This document shows, piece by piece, positions 1-12,500 of a stretch of 64,000 nucleotides of DNA (positions are counted from its first letter, which is position 1; each line of letters begins with the position of its first letter). The notes below the pieces were generated by a model, which had not been told where the DNA came from, ran no database searches, and saw only the letters and a list, made by a program, of their open reading frames with translations. The translations under genes and the position numbers were made by a program. Origin of the DNA: Polydactylus sextarius (Eukaryota > Chordata > Actinopteri > Polynemidae). Location of the stretch: assembly GCA_016801845.1 (NCBI GenBank), contig CM028910.1, forward strand, positions 18,320,629 through 18,384,628, in the 5' to 3' direction.

Positions 1-135
1 CAGGTTAGCTGTTCAGCATAAGTTACCATGGAGACGTACACCGGTATAAAGTGAACCACTTTCATAGGACGGAAAACCCAGAGTTAACCCTGAAGTTACC
101 GCGATAAGAACAAATCCTGCCTTGTAGTACAGGCC
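1..135. mobile_element. PIF/Harbinger-like DNA transposon, terminal fragment
   Basis: The segment ends in a terminus that reads on the minus strand GGCCTGTACTACAAGGCAGG, followed by the GGTAACTTCAGGGTTAACTC type of sequence. I recognise this as the end of a dispersed PIF/Harbinger-like repeat of fish. The window begins inside the element, so its other end and any target duplication cannot be seen. No transposase reading frame is present. Family assignment is from memory of the terminal pattern. Confidence 0.45.
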
Positions 136-1327
136 TCTGCTCTGCATCCTTCTATCATATCATATCACGTGATTATGCATGAACTTTGCAAGATCTTGTG
201 ATTCTGGAGACCATATACATCACGAAAGACACAAATGACATTGCTGTAGTATATATTTTAAAATGTTAGGAGTTATTGCACAAGTCAGTTTTATCACTGT
301 AGTGGTACTTTTAGTTATTCAATGTGTTAGTGTTTCTTTATTATTTTATCAAATTTTTGATAGGGGGCGGGGGAGTCACCAAAAAGCTGCTGTGCTTAGG
401 GCACCCAAATGACTAGCACCGGCCCAGCTCACGATACTTCTTGATGGTATATTTATGCATATTATGCAGATGTAAATGATTAATTTTTGGAAAACGATTT
501 AGTGTGAACAAGGATTAATTGAAAATGGAGACAGGGGAATGTCTGTTTCTGTAAATACCTGGTGTAAGCTTGGCATAAGGCTCATACAAAGTGATGCAGC
601 AGTGGCAGGAGATATTAAATACAAAGTTAGATCATCCTAAATTCTGTTTTTGCTAAAGTTGCCTAAAGCAGACAGAAAAAAAATACACTGGGGACAAAAA
701 AGTGCCTGATCTGTGCCTGATTTTAAAGGAAAATGTTTTCACTCTTGGTAAAAATTTGTGATGCCTTGTTTTCTGTTGGCTGAATAGTGTTTTTCTTCAT
801 GTTGCGAAAAATCTGATGCACTTTGTTCAAGGCCTCGTTAGCTGAAATGTACTTCACCTGGTGCTGGCAGCTTAGGTAATTAGAGTCCTGCAAAGCTCCA
901 CACTTCAGCTGGAGAGTGTGTGTCAGTGAGGGCAGCCTCACTGCTGATCCCTCCTCCAAAGTCTAGACAGCAGTTTTGTGTTTCCATTGGTCTACTCTTT
1001 CTGTTCTCCAGAGAAAAAGAAAGGCATTTATTTACCATCAGTTCTCTACCATAAACTCTAGTTTAATTTGGCATTAAGTCTAGTTTATTGTTCATTTAGT
1101 TTGGGATACAGCAGCTCTTGCCTTATTTGTGACTCTTGGGGAATGTAATCTTTTTCGTTTAAGAATCAAGTCATCAATGTGGAAAATAACTGTTTCCACT
1201 TTCCACCTGACTTATGCAATTGGATATGGGTTTTACTTTTGTATTATACACACACCCACACCCCAACAGCAACAACAGGCACAGTAGTTAAAGCACCTGT
1301 ATATGATTACATAGGTCCCCCCTGTGC
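136..1327. other. Unassigned AT-rich sequence
   Basis: No gene, RNA or clear repeat boundary is seen. Two short open frames (723-959 minus and 1179-1397 plus) show no recognisable domain. The second runs through a short imprecise CA-rich tract near 1248-1262 and into the Tc1 relic downstream. Confidence 0.5.
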
Positions 1328-1485
1328 CATTGGCATGGAGGCATGTGTATGGTCAGCAACATTGTTTAGTGACTTCCAAATGAGTGCCACGACCTAAGGT
1401 TTCCCAGCAGAACATTGCATTCTAATGAGATGATCAATGTTATTCACTTCACCTGTCACTGGTTTTATTGTTGTGGCTGATCAGG
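1328..1485 (-). mobile_element. Tc1-like transposon family A, truncated deletion derivative (copy 1)
   Basis: Read on the minus strand, the right edge starts TGATCAGCCACAACAATAAA, then the ACAGGTGAAGTGAATAACAT block. This is the same terminal sequence as the copies at 3951 and 55960. It then jumps to a block matching the middle of the transposase gene (GGGAAACCTTAGGTCGTGGC, through TGTTGCTGACCATACAC). The N-terminal coding half is deleted and the far end is lost near 1328. The junction resembles that of the 55960 copy, so both probably descend from one deleted master. Edges are good to about 10 bases. Confidence 0.65.
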
Positions 1486-3950
1486 GCAAAGGGCTATAGT
1501 ATAAGTATACAAAGTAGTATAAAAAAAAATATACTGACAGGAGACTTATAGTACATAGAGCATGAATAGATAAACCGAATAAAGGTTTATGAGAATATGA
1601 ATTATTTTGGGTAATATTTTGGGATATCAGACCAACAAACAGTATGGCATTTGACCGAGAGTCTTAAAAGTATACAGAAATATTACTTCTTACATGTTTT
1701 TTTTTTCACTGACAGTGAGACTAGTGTGTACTTACTTAATTTACTTTTTTCATGTGGTATTGTTAATGTTTTCCCTTTATTTAACAAAAAAAAGGCCCAT
1801 TGGTCCTAAAGTTGCAGTCTAATACACAGTACTGCAGGTACTGTATCATTACTGGTTAGTATTGTTATGACCCTTCCCTCCCCGCCTGTACTGACTATCC
1901 TGTCTTCTGTTGCAGAAGCTTGCAGTCAGGGAGGGTTGTTAATCTAATGTGGTGGCACTTCTTTGAGCCTCTACCAAGGTTGTAAATGCCAGCCCCTCCT
2001 CACTGTTTTCTCCCTAACCATCAACACCTGCCCTTTTCATTTGGTGGTTTGGTTTTCCTTCTTAGTTTTGCCTTCACATTATTATAGTTACATCCAACTA
2101 TACACCGACTGCTGATTTACAGACTACTTGCTTTAAAATACAGTCTAAATGTTCAGAAAATAGCTGAAAGGAAGGTTGAGTACCGCTGTCTTCCAGTGTG
2201 CACCCCTTTTAATTAAAAAGAAAATATAGAGGAGGCACAACTTTAACCATGCCTTTGTGAGGCACACGGCAACACTGTGAGAAATGTGGCGGTAGTATAT
2301 GACTCACACTAGAATTTAGACTTTCAGGTTATGGTTCAGGTATTTCCTGCAGCTTAAAGCATTGCCAAAATTAGACCTTTCCTCTTTTTAGCTGAGGTGG
2401 AGGAAGTAATCCATAACTTTACATCAGAGCAGCACCTTAACCATAGTTGTTCCACTTCCACTCTCTTTTCTGTACAAACCAGAAACTTCCCAACCAATCT
2501 GCAGTTCAAGCACAATATCACACCCAGATTTTTAAAATGGATGATATTTTTCACTGCCCAGCATTGGCCCCTACCAATCAATCTATTCAATAATTGATTC
2601 TACTTGAATCTACAACTTAATCCATGTCCTGGACTTATACCCAAAACATTGCCCAATAGCACATAGTCTAGAATCCTCAGACTTCAATGCTGAAACAGTG
2701 TTCTTCCAGCTATCCCTCTGTCCATCCTTGAAACTGAAGGTCTCTGGTCCTTCACTTTCAGAGGAACATTGTGCCTGAGGATGCTGAGTCTGCATTACTG
2801 TTAAAATTGTAGTAAAAATATCAGAAAGGCAGAGTGTTATTTTTTTAACTGGAGAACCAGCAGTTGTTTTGATTATATTTCTTCAACACCTAATTGCACA
2901 TCACCTGGTTGGTCCACCTACACCACTGTATATAAAACAGCTGATTATTATGCCTAACTCAACCACCAGGGATGTTTGTGTATTCCGCATGTACATGACC
3001 TATTAAAAGTGTTACAACTCAACAGGAGTAATTATTATTAATGTGTGTCATTTTTGAAATGCATGAAGATTAACTGACCAGGCAACAAGGAGCACAGTAT
3101 TCAAAGTGCTTTCTTCAAATTATTCTCACTGCTACCATTTATTATGTGCAGATGTCATTCTTGATGATACCCATGTGGAATATTTTTTTCTAATTGACAA
3201 AGGTCCTAATGGTAAATATATTTTGAGTGTTTTTAAATAGATTTTTGTTTTTTTGTGTACCTTGAGTTTGAGATATGGAAACAAGGTACAGTCTCAAGGC
3301 TTCATTTGAATTGACGAAACTGAAATAATACTTTCATAGGATAAATAAGGAATAACACTGATTTATACAGTAAGTAATAGATGGTTGCTGCAGCTTTCAA
3401 GTGGCCTGTTGAAAAGCCAAATGATCAAGTGTTCATCATTGCCAGTTGGCAATATTTCCAAAGTGCTGCTGAGTATCTATTTTTGACATTCACTTGTCCT
3501 CTGCCATAACTATTAGTGTGATACATGCTTTGCTAGATGTTCACCAATACATTATTGCCCATTGTACAACAGACTAAGGGTACATTCACACCTATATATT
3601 TTTTTCTTTGGCCTAAATCATCATAGAAAAGTGTTTGTTTGTAATTTATATGTTGGATCTTTTAGTTTCACACTTTTCAACAGGCTTTCACACCACTAGC
3701 CAGATGTGTTAAATAATGTGTTAAACATGCTACTTTTATCACTGAAATTTACAAAGAAAAACATGCAGTAAGAATACACATATTTCCATCTTCACACTGA
3801 GGTATGTGAACAGACACTAGAAGTTATTGTATGATTTTGCCTGGAGCAAGCAGCTGACTTTTTTTCCTTCCTTTTTGGTCTTCTGAGTGTGAGCCAATGT
3901 TCTCTCTCACTACAACTTCCATCTAGGATAGCCAAAATGTCCTGTGCATT
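1486..3950. other. Unassigned AT-rich sequence
   Basis: No gene recognised. A splice-acceptor-like pyrimidine tract ends in TTGCAG at 1915, but each following frame closes within about 25 codons. A degraded repeat terminus may start near 3585 (AGGGTACATTCACACC), but no partner end was found. The short open frames at 2354-2795 and 3792-4001 have no domain features. Confidence 0.5.
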
Positions 3951-4428
3951 ACACAGATCAGCCATAACATTATGACCACTGACAGGTGAAGTGAATATCA
4001 CTGATTATCTCATTATAATGGCACCTGTCAGTGGGTTGTATATGTTAGGAAACAAGTGCACATTCTGTCCTCAAAGCTGATATGTTGGAAGTCTTAGGTC
4101 CTGCTATTTGTGTATGTTGCTTGTAGATACCGCGTGACCACCTTTCTAAACATTGTTGCAGGCCAAGCACACCTGTATTCCCTAATGGCAGTGGTCTCAT
4201 TCAGCAGAATAGTGCTCTTGTGACATTGTAAAAGTCCCATAGATGTCCTACCTCATAATTTTTAAGGCTTAAAAGATCTGCTGCTAACATCTTAGTGCCA
4301 GATACCATGGTACACTCTCAGAGGTCTAGTGGGGCCCATGTCTCAATGGATCAGGGCTGTTAGGGCAGCAAAACGGGGACAAAGAGAATATTGGGCAGGT
4401 TGACATAAGGTTATGGTTAACTGGTATA
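3951..4428 (+). mobile_element. Tc1-like transposon family A, internally deleted (copy 2)
   Basis: The left terminus reads CAGATCAGCCATAACATTAT. A decayed inverted version lies at about 4392-4428. Between them are the 5' leader (GGCACCTGTCAGTGG), then the 3' third of a Tc1 transposase gene in plus orientation: a block matching the region before the second catalytic Asp, and a C-terminal piece at about 4265-4385 reading like CQIPWYTLRGLVGPM. The DNA-binding half is missing and the Asp codon region is frameshifted. At about 480 bp against about 1.3-1.6 kb for intact relatives, it is a dead derivative. Its deletion point differs from that of copies 1 and 3. Confidence 0.75.
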
Positions 4429-7400
4429 CTCCTGTGCTGACATGACAGTGACAGGCCAGTGTTTCCACTTGGACTTTTTTCTGTAGTAGGGTTGGGGTTG
4501 TATGATCCGTCAATGTGGCAGCCCACTGGGAATAGTCCTGGTGTGCATGATGTCCAGTTTTCCAACCTGGGTTGTGCACATGGCTGTCAGAGTGAATATC
4601 AATAGAACTTAACTTGGTGTTGTTGTCACACTTTCTCTTCTTCCTCATTCTCCTTGTCACCTTGTCTCCTTGATGCTTTACATTTCCGAGGAATATATCT
4701 CCCTATAACCTTGTATCTCCTTATAACCACAAACCCCTGTATTCTGGGTATATTTCCAACATACCCTGTTCTCTAACAAACCTCACTGCAGCTCTGTAAT
4801 GAAAGGATCAGAAAACTTAGATTTTTCCTCCCACAGTTGTTTTTTCTTTGTGTGAATTTGTCTAATGATACATGGGAATGAGGTGCTGAGAATTTGAATG
4901 TGACTAATATTCCTGTAACATGTCACTTACCATCTGCTTTCCCTTTGAATCCTGTCGATCATACTTTTGTAAATGGTAATTTAAACAACCAATGGTAACT
5001 TTGTAAGTGCGCCCTAGAATAGAATCACATCTGGCTTTATTAATATTCATTAAGTCGTTAAGTCTCAAATGAAAAATGCAATATTAAATGAATATAATGA
5101 AATAATATTGTGGAATCAGTCATATTTTGCACTGTTGTTGTGACAATGTATTTATTTGGTTTACCTGAGCCCTAGGTCAGGTAAAGGTCAGATTCTTTTT
5201 TCATATGCCAACTTAATGAGTCATCTGGTCCCTTAGCAACAACATTGATTGTGAATAAAATGTCACAATAGCTATTTTAATATTTCATGCATCTTTTAAT
5301 TAATTTTTTATTTTTTCTTCTAAATCTCTTTAAACCTTCAGCTTCCTTCCCTTTTTCCAAAACTGATACTTTGATTCCCTTTGGTATTTCTGGTGTCATT
5401 AATTTAGGCTTCACACTGATGGCACTAACAGCAGTTTTGGTGACTGCATCCCCAGCACTAGATACAAGGCAAAAAAAAAACAAAAAAAAAAAAAAAACAA
5501 CAATTCCTGCTTGCAAAGGTGTGCAATATGGTGTAACCTATTAAATCAATAAAGCATTAATAATTTATGGCTACACATATATAAAAACGGAATATATTTA
5601 TGGTTTTGATCTACTTTTTGCTGTTGCTGTGACAATTTTCTTCCTTCTAATCTAATGGTTATATTGTCCTTTAGCCAGGACTGGAAGGTTTGTTTGAAGA
5701 AGTTCACTGTCTTGGAGTGGATGAATAAGAATGGCAATCGATGTACAGTTGAACATATCGAATGCATACAAATGTGCTCCACTTGCTGAAGGTTTAGCAA
5801 CGTAAATGGAGGCAATGAACCAGAGAAGGAAATGGAGATGCGTTCCCAAAAGGCAGTGCAGCAAATTATGTGATATTTTAGATCAACTGTGGAAGATCAC
5901 ACACTCTGTTGAGTGCTCTGTGAAGAATTCAAGATGAGCTGGCTTAAGCCCATATAGCTCTGAATTCTATCTGAAACTAGGTCTAGCTACACAATCTAGT
6001 GCGTACAGATTCAGACAGAAGTGGTGTATTAAACAGCAGTATGACTATTTTTTGACAATATAATAGGCTTTTCCACTGTTAGTTCTGACTTTTAATGGAC
6101 ATTATAAATGACATGTATTTAAAATGATTCCATAGATCTGTCAAATCTGTGACACAAAAAACACGCATGTTTGATTAACTAAGTCATGATAACTAAGATC
6201 ATAGCAGTCACGCTGAGAAAAAGTTGTTTGCTACCATAACCATGTGAGACAAAAATGTCTGCAACCTGTACAGCAACATGCAGCCCTGTATGAAAAAAAA
6301 AAAAAACATTTCTAACAAAGCATATGTTATGTCACCTTGACTGGTAGGTGGTGAACTGGAAATATGATCTTTGTACATAGAGGTCAGCTTTCACTTCTGG
6401 CATTATTCATATTCTCTGATGCAAAACAACCTTCCTTGTTGCACAGTACATGCACATGCAAGTTACAAAGCATAAATATTCATGCAGAAGTGTCTACAAG
6501 GTGTTAAAGCTTACCTTTGGACAAACTTACAGCAGACATCTAAATTTATCTGTTGCATAGTAATTACTTTAAAAACACAACTAGAGAGATACAATCAGTG
6601 AGAGAATTGTTAGTAAAACAGAGATGGATAGATGATTGGATGGATAAGTTGAATATCATATGGAAAGAAGAAATTAGACGTAAAACTAATAAATTATTAA
6701 ACTCATGAGTGGATGACAGAGGTTTTTTTCTGTGCTGACCTTTAAAGGCTGGTCAGAGACTTGCATAGATCAGGCCATGAAGAGCACAACCTCCTCCCTG
6801 GATCCCCTAATGATCCAGCTAATCAGGTTAAGAAATCTTTTTAAATAAGCCCTATAATATATTCAAATATTCAATGCACATTTCTCATTTCATTTGAAAT
6901 AATAAGAGACAAGGAGAGAGTGGCAGAGACTGGAGGGAGGCTTGGAGATGGTACAAGTGAGGGAGCACAGCAAAAGAAAAGTGGAAGAGAATGAATCAGA
7001 GAGGACAAAATGTAATTTGTCAGCCTATTCAGACAGCCAATGCCTGAAATGAGAATTAACGGAGAATGTGGACGACTGCTCTTTAATTGGACAAGGCCGC
7101 TCTTGACATTTTCAAGCCAAACTTCAGTGACGATGATGGCAGAGAATGTGTCACAACTACAAATTATTCTCTCTGCTACCAGAGCTGATAAGCAGATTCA
7201 AGAAACCTTTTTATTTATTTTTTTTTAATTCTTTCACTGTATTGTTATTATCTTTTATCTCATCTGTGCTGTTCTTTAAGGATCAGTAGACACATACACA
7301 TGGACCACACTTCTTAATTTTACTTTCATTTAAACTCAGGTGGGAACATTTAACTTAAACATAAATACTCTTGAAAGTGAATATTAGGACTTCGGAGCAT

Positions 7401-7642
7401 TGTTGTGTACTGCAATAGGAAAGCTAATGACTTGTGGCTTGGATTTTGCATATGCCCCTGATTATTATATATATATAAAAAAAAAACTCCTCGCCCTCCT
7501 GGGTGGTATCTGTGTATGTGTGTTATTCTGAAGCTTGTGTCCTCTACCAGAGGCCTGGGAGTTTGAGGGTTCTGCACAGTATCTTAGCTGTTCCTAGGAC
7601 TGCGCTCTTCTGGATTGAGGCTTCAGACACAGAGGCTACACA
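4429..7642. other. Unassigned AT-rich sequence
   Basis: No gene or complete repeat recognised. It contains an interrupted poly-A tract at about 5470-5497, a second A-run near 6293-6306, and a GGATGGATAAG-type stretch near 6630. Open frames here are under 106 codons and resemble no family. The frames at 4326-4660 overlap the Tc1 copy on the opposite strand and are shadows. Confidence 0.5.
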
Positions 7643-7670
7643 CACTATATGGCAAAAGTATTCGCTCACC
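7643..7670 (+). repeat. Left terminal inverted repeat of Tc1 family B
   Basis: Reads CACTATATGGCAAAAGTATT followed by CGCTCACC. It differs from the inverted right end only around the GG/TTGC position, where one base has been lost. Confidence 0.9.
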
Positions 7671-7721
7671 TGCCTTGACTCGTATGAACTTAAGTGACAT
7701 CCCATTTCTAATGCATAGGGT

Positions 7722-8743
7722 TCAATATGACGTTGGTCCACCCTTTGCAACTATAACAGCTTCAACTCTTCTGGGAAGGCTGTCCTCAAGGTTTAGGAGT
7801 GTATTTATGGGAATTTTTGACCATTCTTCCAGAAGCGCATTTGCAAGGTCATACACTGATGTTGGATGAGAAGGCCTGGCTCTCAGTCTCGACTCTAATT
7901 CATCCCAAAGGTGTTTTATCGGGTTGAGGTCAGGACTCTGTGCAGGCCAGTCAAGTTCATCCACACCAGACTGTCAGCCATGTCTTTATGGATGTTGTTT
8001 TGTACACTGGTGCACAGTCATGTTGCAAGAGGAAGGGACCAGCTCCAAACTGCTCCCACAAAGTTGGGAGCATGAAATTGTCCAAAATCTCTTGGTATGC
8101 TGAAACATTCAGAGTTCCTTTCACTGGAACTAAGGGGCCAAGCCCAGCTCCTGAAAAACAACCCCACACCATAATCCCCCCCTCCACCAAACTTTAAATT
8201 TGGCACAATGCAGTCAGACAAGTATCGTTCTCCTGGCAAACACCAAACCCAGACTCGTCCATCAGATTGCCAGATGGAGAAGCACTCCAGAGAATGTGTC
8301 TCCACTGCTCTAGAGTCCAGTGGCGGCGTGCTTTACACCACTGCATCCGACACTTTGCATTGCACTTGGTGATGTATGGCTTGGATGCAGCTGCTCGGCC
8401 ATGGAAACCCATTCCATGAAGCTCTCTGCTCACTATTCTTGAGCTAATCTGAAGTCCACATGAAGTTTGGGGGTCTTTAGTGATTGACTCTGCACAAAGT
8501 TGGTGACCTCTTCACACTATGCGCCTCAGCATCCGCTGACCCTGCTCCATCAGATTATGTGCCCTACCACTTCGTGGCTGAGCTGCTGTCGTTTCCCAAA
8601 CACTTCCATGTTCTTATACTACAGCTGACAGTTGACTGTGGAATATTTAGAAGCAAGGAAATTTCAAGACTGGATTTGTTGCACAGGTGGCATCCTATCA
8701 CAGTTCCACGCTGGAATTCACTGAGCTCCTGAGAGTGACCCAT
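7722..8743 (-). pseudogene. Tc1-family transposase pseudogene (DDE type)
   Basis: This is the remains of a cut-and-paste transposase of about 340 residues. The start ATG (8741-8743, minus) opens the helix-turn-helix region (MGHSQELSEFQRGTVIG, about 8564-8743). The rest is spread over at least four frame changes: RELHGMGFHGRAAASK (8194-8433), SIWQSDGRVWVW (8018-8280), GGIMVWGCFSGAGLGPL (7957-8185) and LDWPAQSPDLNPIKHLW to the stop (7722-7958). The first catalytic Asp lies at a frameshift and is lost. The second Asp is kept in QHDCAP (codon 8017-8019). The third acidic residue, Glu in the family's NPIEHLW, is Lys here (codon 7914-7916). No active enzyme can be made. It is a transposon gene, not a host gene. 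Confidence 0.92.
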
Positions 8744-8848
8744 TCTTTTACAAATGTTTGTAAAAACAGTCTGCATGCCTAGGTGCTTGATTTTATACAC
8801 CTGTGGCCATGGAAGTGATTGGAACACCTGATTCTGATTATTTGGATG

Positions 8849-8877
8849 GGTGAGCGAATACTTTTGGCAATATAGTG
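8849..8877 (-). repeat. Right terminal inverted repeat of Tc1 family B
   Basis: On the minus strand it reads CACTATATTGCCAAAAGTAT followed by TCGCTCACC, matching the left end with one indel and one substitution. Flanked outward by TA. Confidence 0.9.
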
Positions 8878-9040
8878 TATATATACTTTGAAATGGCACC
8901 ACAGTGCAAAAACACCAAACAGCTGAATTGGATATACAGTAAGCTTCATTTGCTTCTAACGCATTACATAACCACTCTCAAAAGCACAATGCACCACATG
9001 AGCATCTAAACCTTCTGTTATTTTGTGGATCTGCACCAGA

Positions 9041-9088
<48 letters not shown>

Positions 9089-10389
9089 AAATCTGTGTAG
9101 GTAACATGGGTGAAGAAGTCTCTAAGCAAGGTATTGCACTCTGACTACTCTAAAGGAGCTGTAATTGCCAACAGATGAAAAATGAAGTTGTATGGACATC
9201 TCTTTGACCAGTACAAAATGTATGTGTGTGAAGCACTGCAATGTTAAAAAATACAATGCAGACTCAGCAAAATGCGGGGACAAATCAAGGTTCATAAGAA
9301 AAAAAAAATCCACATGGCTCCATCACTAAATTTTTCACCAACGCACACACATACACACAAACTGTGTCAGGTCATCAGAGAAGGAACATTTCCTGCTGAC
9401 TAAGAGGACCTGAAACCCAAATAATGGATCTCATTTGGGGTTTTATGAGCTTGCCAAATGAACTGCTGGCTATATCTACAAAAAGTGAACAGCACAGATT
9501 CAGAATGAGTTTATTCTGAAGGCTGAAGTTTGTATGTCAGCATGGATATTTTATTGTATTTATTCTTTATTTATTTTATTCTAAAGTCATATCCCATTTT
9601 TTATTTTTGTGATGTGTGTATGTGTATTCATGTGATGTGCACACAAATTGTTTGTGTCATTTTCTGTCTCTGTTTCAGTGTTAAACAAAGTCCAATTGTG
9701 TAACCAAAAACACACCCGTAGGCTGAGACTGAGCCACAAATCGTCAAGAGTCAACAGCAAAATACTGCACGCAGGAGTGTGACGAAGTACGTTGTGAACT
9801 TCACTGCACCCCTTAACTATAACACCAAACACATTCTGTGCGGGTTGGCTCAGGGAAAAGATGAAGACGTTATTGTCTCAGCACTGAACTATTAAATGTA
9901 ACAACTTCAACACTTCCACAATATCAAATCTAATAAATACTACATGCATGTAAATTATGACATGAACAAATAAGGTGACATCATATCAAGAGAGACAAAA
10001 GCTGTGTCCCAGTTTGAGGACTGGATCCCTTGTCATCCGTATATGTCACAGATTAGCAACTAATGGCGAACCTTGCAATGGGGGTATTGTTGTAGTTGTT
10101 GTTACTACTATGCAATGGGAGTAGCATGTAAAGTAAATACACATAAACAACCTAAACAGGAAATACTCTATTGGCTACACTTATGCTGTGTTTTTAAGTA
10201 TCAAAAAACATCTCAGTTTAGTTTTATATCTCACACCTTTGTGTACAACTGGAGCAGAAACAGAACATTCTGTGTTAATCTCTGAGTCTCTTGTTATTTG
10301 TTATTTGGACAGCGTTAGCAGGAACTAGATCTGCTTTATAATAAAAACATGGCAGTCTCATTTTCTATAATATTGGCCTTTTAAACAAA
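8878..10389. other. Unassigned sequence between Tc1 and solo LTR
   Basis: No gene recognised. It contains the (TA)n tract at 9045-9085. The block at about 9690-9860 is more complex and GC-richer than its surroundings but shows no open frame worth calling. The frames at 9122, 9587 and 10073 have no domain features. Confidence 0.5.
9045..9085. repeat. (TA)n microsatellite
   Basis: About 20 uninterrupted TA units, probably polymorphic in length. Confidence 0.98.
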
Positions 10390-10824
10390 TGTTACATCTC
10401 CTAAGGGTGAGAGATGGCAACACAGGGCAACCAAAGGCAGGAGAGGGAGACAGGGGTACGGGTGCAAGCCACTTAAATGGTTATTTACAATATAAGAAAA
10501 ACAAAGCTCACAAAATCTGGAGGAGCGTAGGGAAAAAGGGTGTGTGCCAAAAACATGAAATTAATAAACCATACCCTCTTACCACATCTGCACAAAGAGC
10601 CATATCAGAACAATGCAGGGTCTGAGAGAGAGAGAGGGAGTCGACACTGCTCTTCTTATAGGCTGCCTCTTAGCTGCTGATTGGCCAGTCCAGACAGCAT
10701 GGCCAGGCACAGGTGGTTGTCGATCACGCCAATCACCCTACGGAGTGAATAGGTGAATGAGAGGGAGAGAAAGAAAAAGAGAGAGAGGGGGAGAAAAACA
10801 CCGGCCCGGCCTGGGCATGTAACA
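10390..10824 (-). mobile_element. Solo long terminal repeat of an LTR retrotransposon
   Basis: The 435-bp unit starts TGTTACATCTCC and ends GGCATGTAACA. It therefore has the TG...CA ends and the short TGTTACA inverted tips of an LTR. It is flanked on both sides by CAAA, a 4-bp target duplication of the size used by Gypsy-type elements. No internal gag-pol sequence adjoins it, so it is best read as the product of recombination between two LTRs. The minus strand carries a CCAAT box followed by a TATA box in the order expected of U3, which sets the orientation. The superfamily is not certain. Confidence 0.65.
10655..10685 (-). promoter_or_regulatory. CCAAT and TATA promoter elements inside the solo LTR
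   Basis: On the minus strand GCCAATCAGC lies at about 10677-10686, and CTATAAGAAG at about 10652-10661, roughly 20 bases downstream. A start site would be expected near 10625-10635, reading towards lower coordinates. A minus-strand AATAAA-type poly-A signal is not obvious. Activity is inferred from motif order only. Confidence 0.5.
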
Positions 10825-12500
10825 CAAATCAGTGTAAATTCAAAGCATAATAATTTCTAAAGTCAAACTACTACATAAAAAATGACTCCCACATTACAGG
10901 AAGACCGGTCTTATTATATGCAAGTTTTACATTTCAATGTGCAAGTTGCCTGTTGGATCACAATTGGCTTCCATAATAGTTGCATGATGAAACAAATCTT
11001 GCTCACAGATACTTCTTATATGTATCTCAAATTATACAATTTAACAGAACAGAAAACACTCCTTCTCCATAAACACTTTTATCGTGTGGGCCTTAACTCA
11101 TATTCAATTGTTAGCATCAAGTTAACACCTATTCTTTAGAACAAACATAAATTTTCACAGTTTGATATTTTAGAGTATGACTATCCAAAAAGGTGTTTTT
11201 TTCTTTCGGTGAGTGACAAATTACAATAACACCTTTTAGCCGTTTTAGTAATTACTGACTGTGTCCACTTGTGTTGTGTAGTGGATAAGTGGGTGTAATA
11301 TTACACTATTTTGTGTTATCTTGTTCACCCATGTTTAGGCAGAGAGAGAAGGGTTTCATGGAAATATTGATGGCTAGAACTTGGAATTGCAGCCATAAAA
11401 TGTTAGAAATACAGTGTTGTTTTATGTATGTTGTTTTTAAGTATTCTGCATAGTATACAGAATAAAACTAGGAATCTTTATGAGCCTGACTTGATGATGG
11501 ACATCTGTAAAAGAAAAAAAAAAGATTTGTTACCATCAGGTCACTAGGTTCAATGTCTAAACTAGAGACACACATTCCTTGAACGATACTGCTGTCAAGG
11601 TGCCCTTACGCAAAAATATTAGATCACCTTTGTGGATGTGGGAACTCTATGACCAATGGGAAAAGACAGGGCTGTAACAGTCAGATCCCAGAGGAGCAGC
11701 AGTGATTTAAAAAAGGACAGAAGTTGTCTTTTGGTGTGAATAAACGGAAAACAGGATTGTACAGCGAGCTTGTGAACAGTAGCCAAGTGTTCAGTGTGTA
11801 TGACACGATGTGTGTGAGACAATAAAAGAGTCAGAACAGTGCTGTACTTTGGCGACAAGCCAGGCTCTGCTCTCATGTGATCAGGCACATATAGTATCTG
11901 CAAAACCTCAGACTTTTCAGTTGCTTTTTTTTAAAAAAAATATATCTGTATTCTATTTTTTTAACATACAAGTAGGGAATTTAAATGAAGTGTTTCAGTT
12001 TAATTTTATATCTGGCATAGTTTACTCCGCAACACATGTTTTTATGAATTGTTTATTGTCTCTACATAATATAAAAAGAATGATGACCATTCTCCTTTGG
12101 GCCAGAAATAACTGCTGAAATAATTTGCTTCTATTTAAATTTCCAACTCATTAAGACTGAGCTCCAGATTCTGGCAAAAATTCGTAACAGTATAATGTTA
12201 CAGTCTTAGCTGAGTATTACATAACTACTCATTGAAACAAAAAGTGCAATATGACACTGCTCACTCAGTAAATCCTGCTAATTAACTACATTAGATCTGA
12301 CAACATACAGGGCACACTCTCTTTGCAGTTGACAGCCTTTGTTTTGGAAATACTGGAACCTTTAATTTCATTAGCCATGAGTAGAAAAAAATGAAATCAC
12401 CACTATTTCCCTTGATGTGTCTCATCGCTTGTTAAAACTTGCGAGACATTCTTTTTCTTTGTACCCACATATTTTTGTCTCTCTTCTCCTCGCTCTGCAG
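10825..12500. other. Unassigned sequence upstream of candidate exon
   Basis: AT-rich, with no recognisable coding except the intron-like pyrimidine tract (about 12470-12500) leading into the candidate exon. The block at 11560-11900 is more complex and holds an AATAAA near 11821. It may be a decayed retroelement, but no edges were found. Confidence 0.45.

Larger units (their letters stand above)
7643..8877 (-). mobile_element. Tc1/mariner transposon family B, near full length, inactive
   Basis: Two short terminal inverted repeats bound a 1235-bp unit, the usual size for fish Tc1 elements. The unit carries a transposase pseudogene on the minus strand. A TA follows the right end at 8878-8879, as expected for a TA target. 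On the left the TA is four bases further out (7637-7638), so that edge has changed since insertion. The termini are almost intact although the gene is badly broken. Confidence 0.9.

Noticed and set aside
1899..1925. Splice-acceptor-like pyrimidine tract ending TTGCAG
   Set aside because: All three following frames close within about 25 codons and no donor or exon-like text follows.
3585..3720. Possible transposon end AGGGTACATTCACACC
   Set aside because: No inverted partner or target duplication found.
4326..4660. Minus frames of 79 and 105 codons
   Set aside because: Antisense shadows over the Tc1 family A transposase remnant and its flank.
11560..11900. Possible LTR or retroelement block with AATAAA
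   Set aside because: No TG...CA ends, repeats or coding text that would define it.
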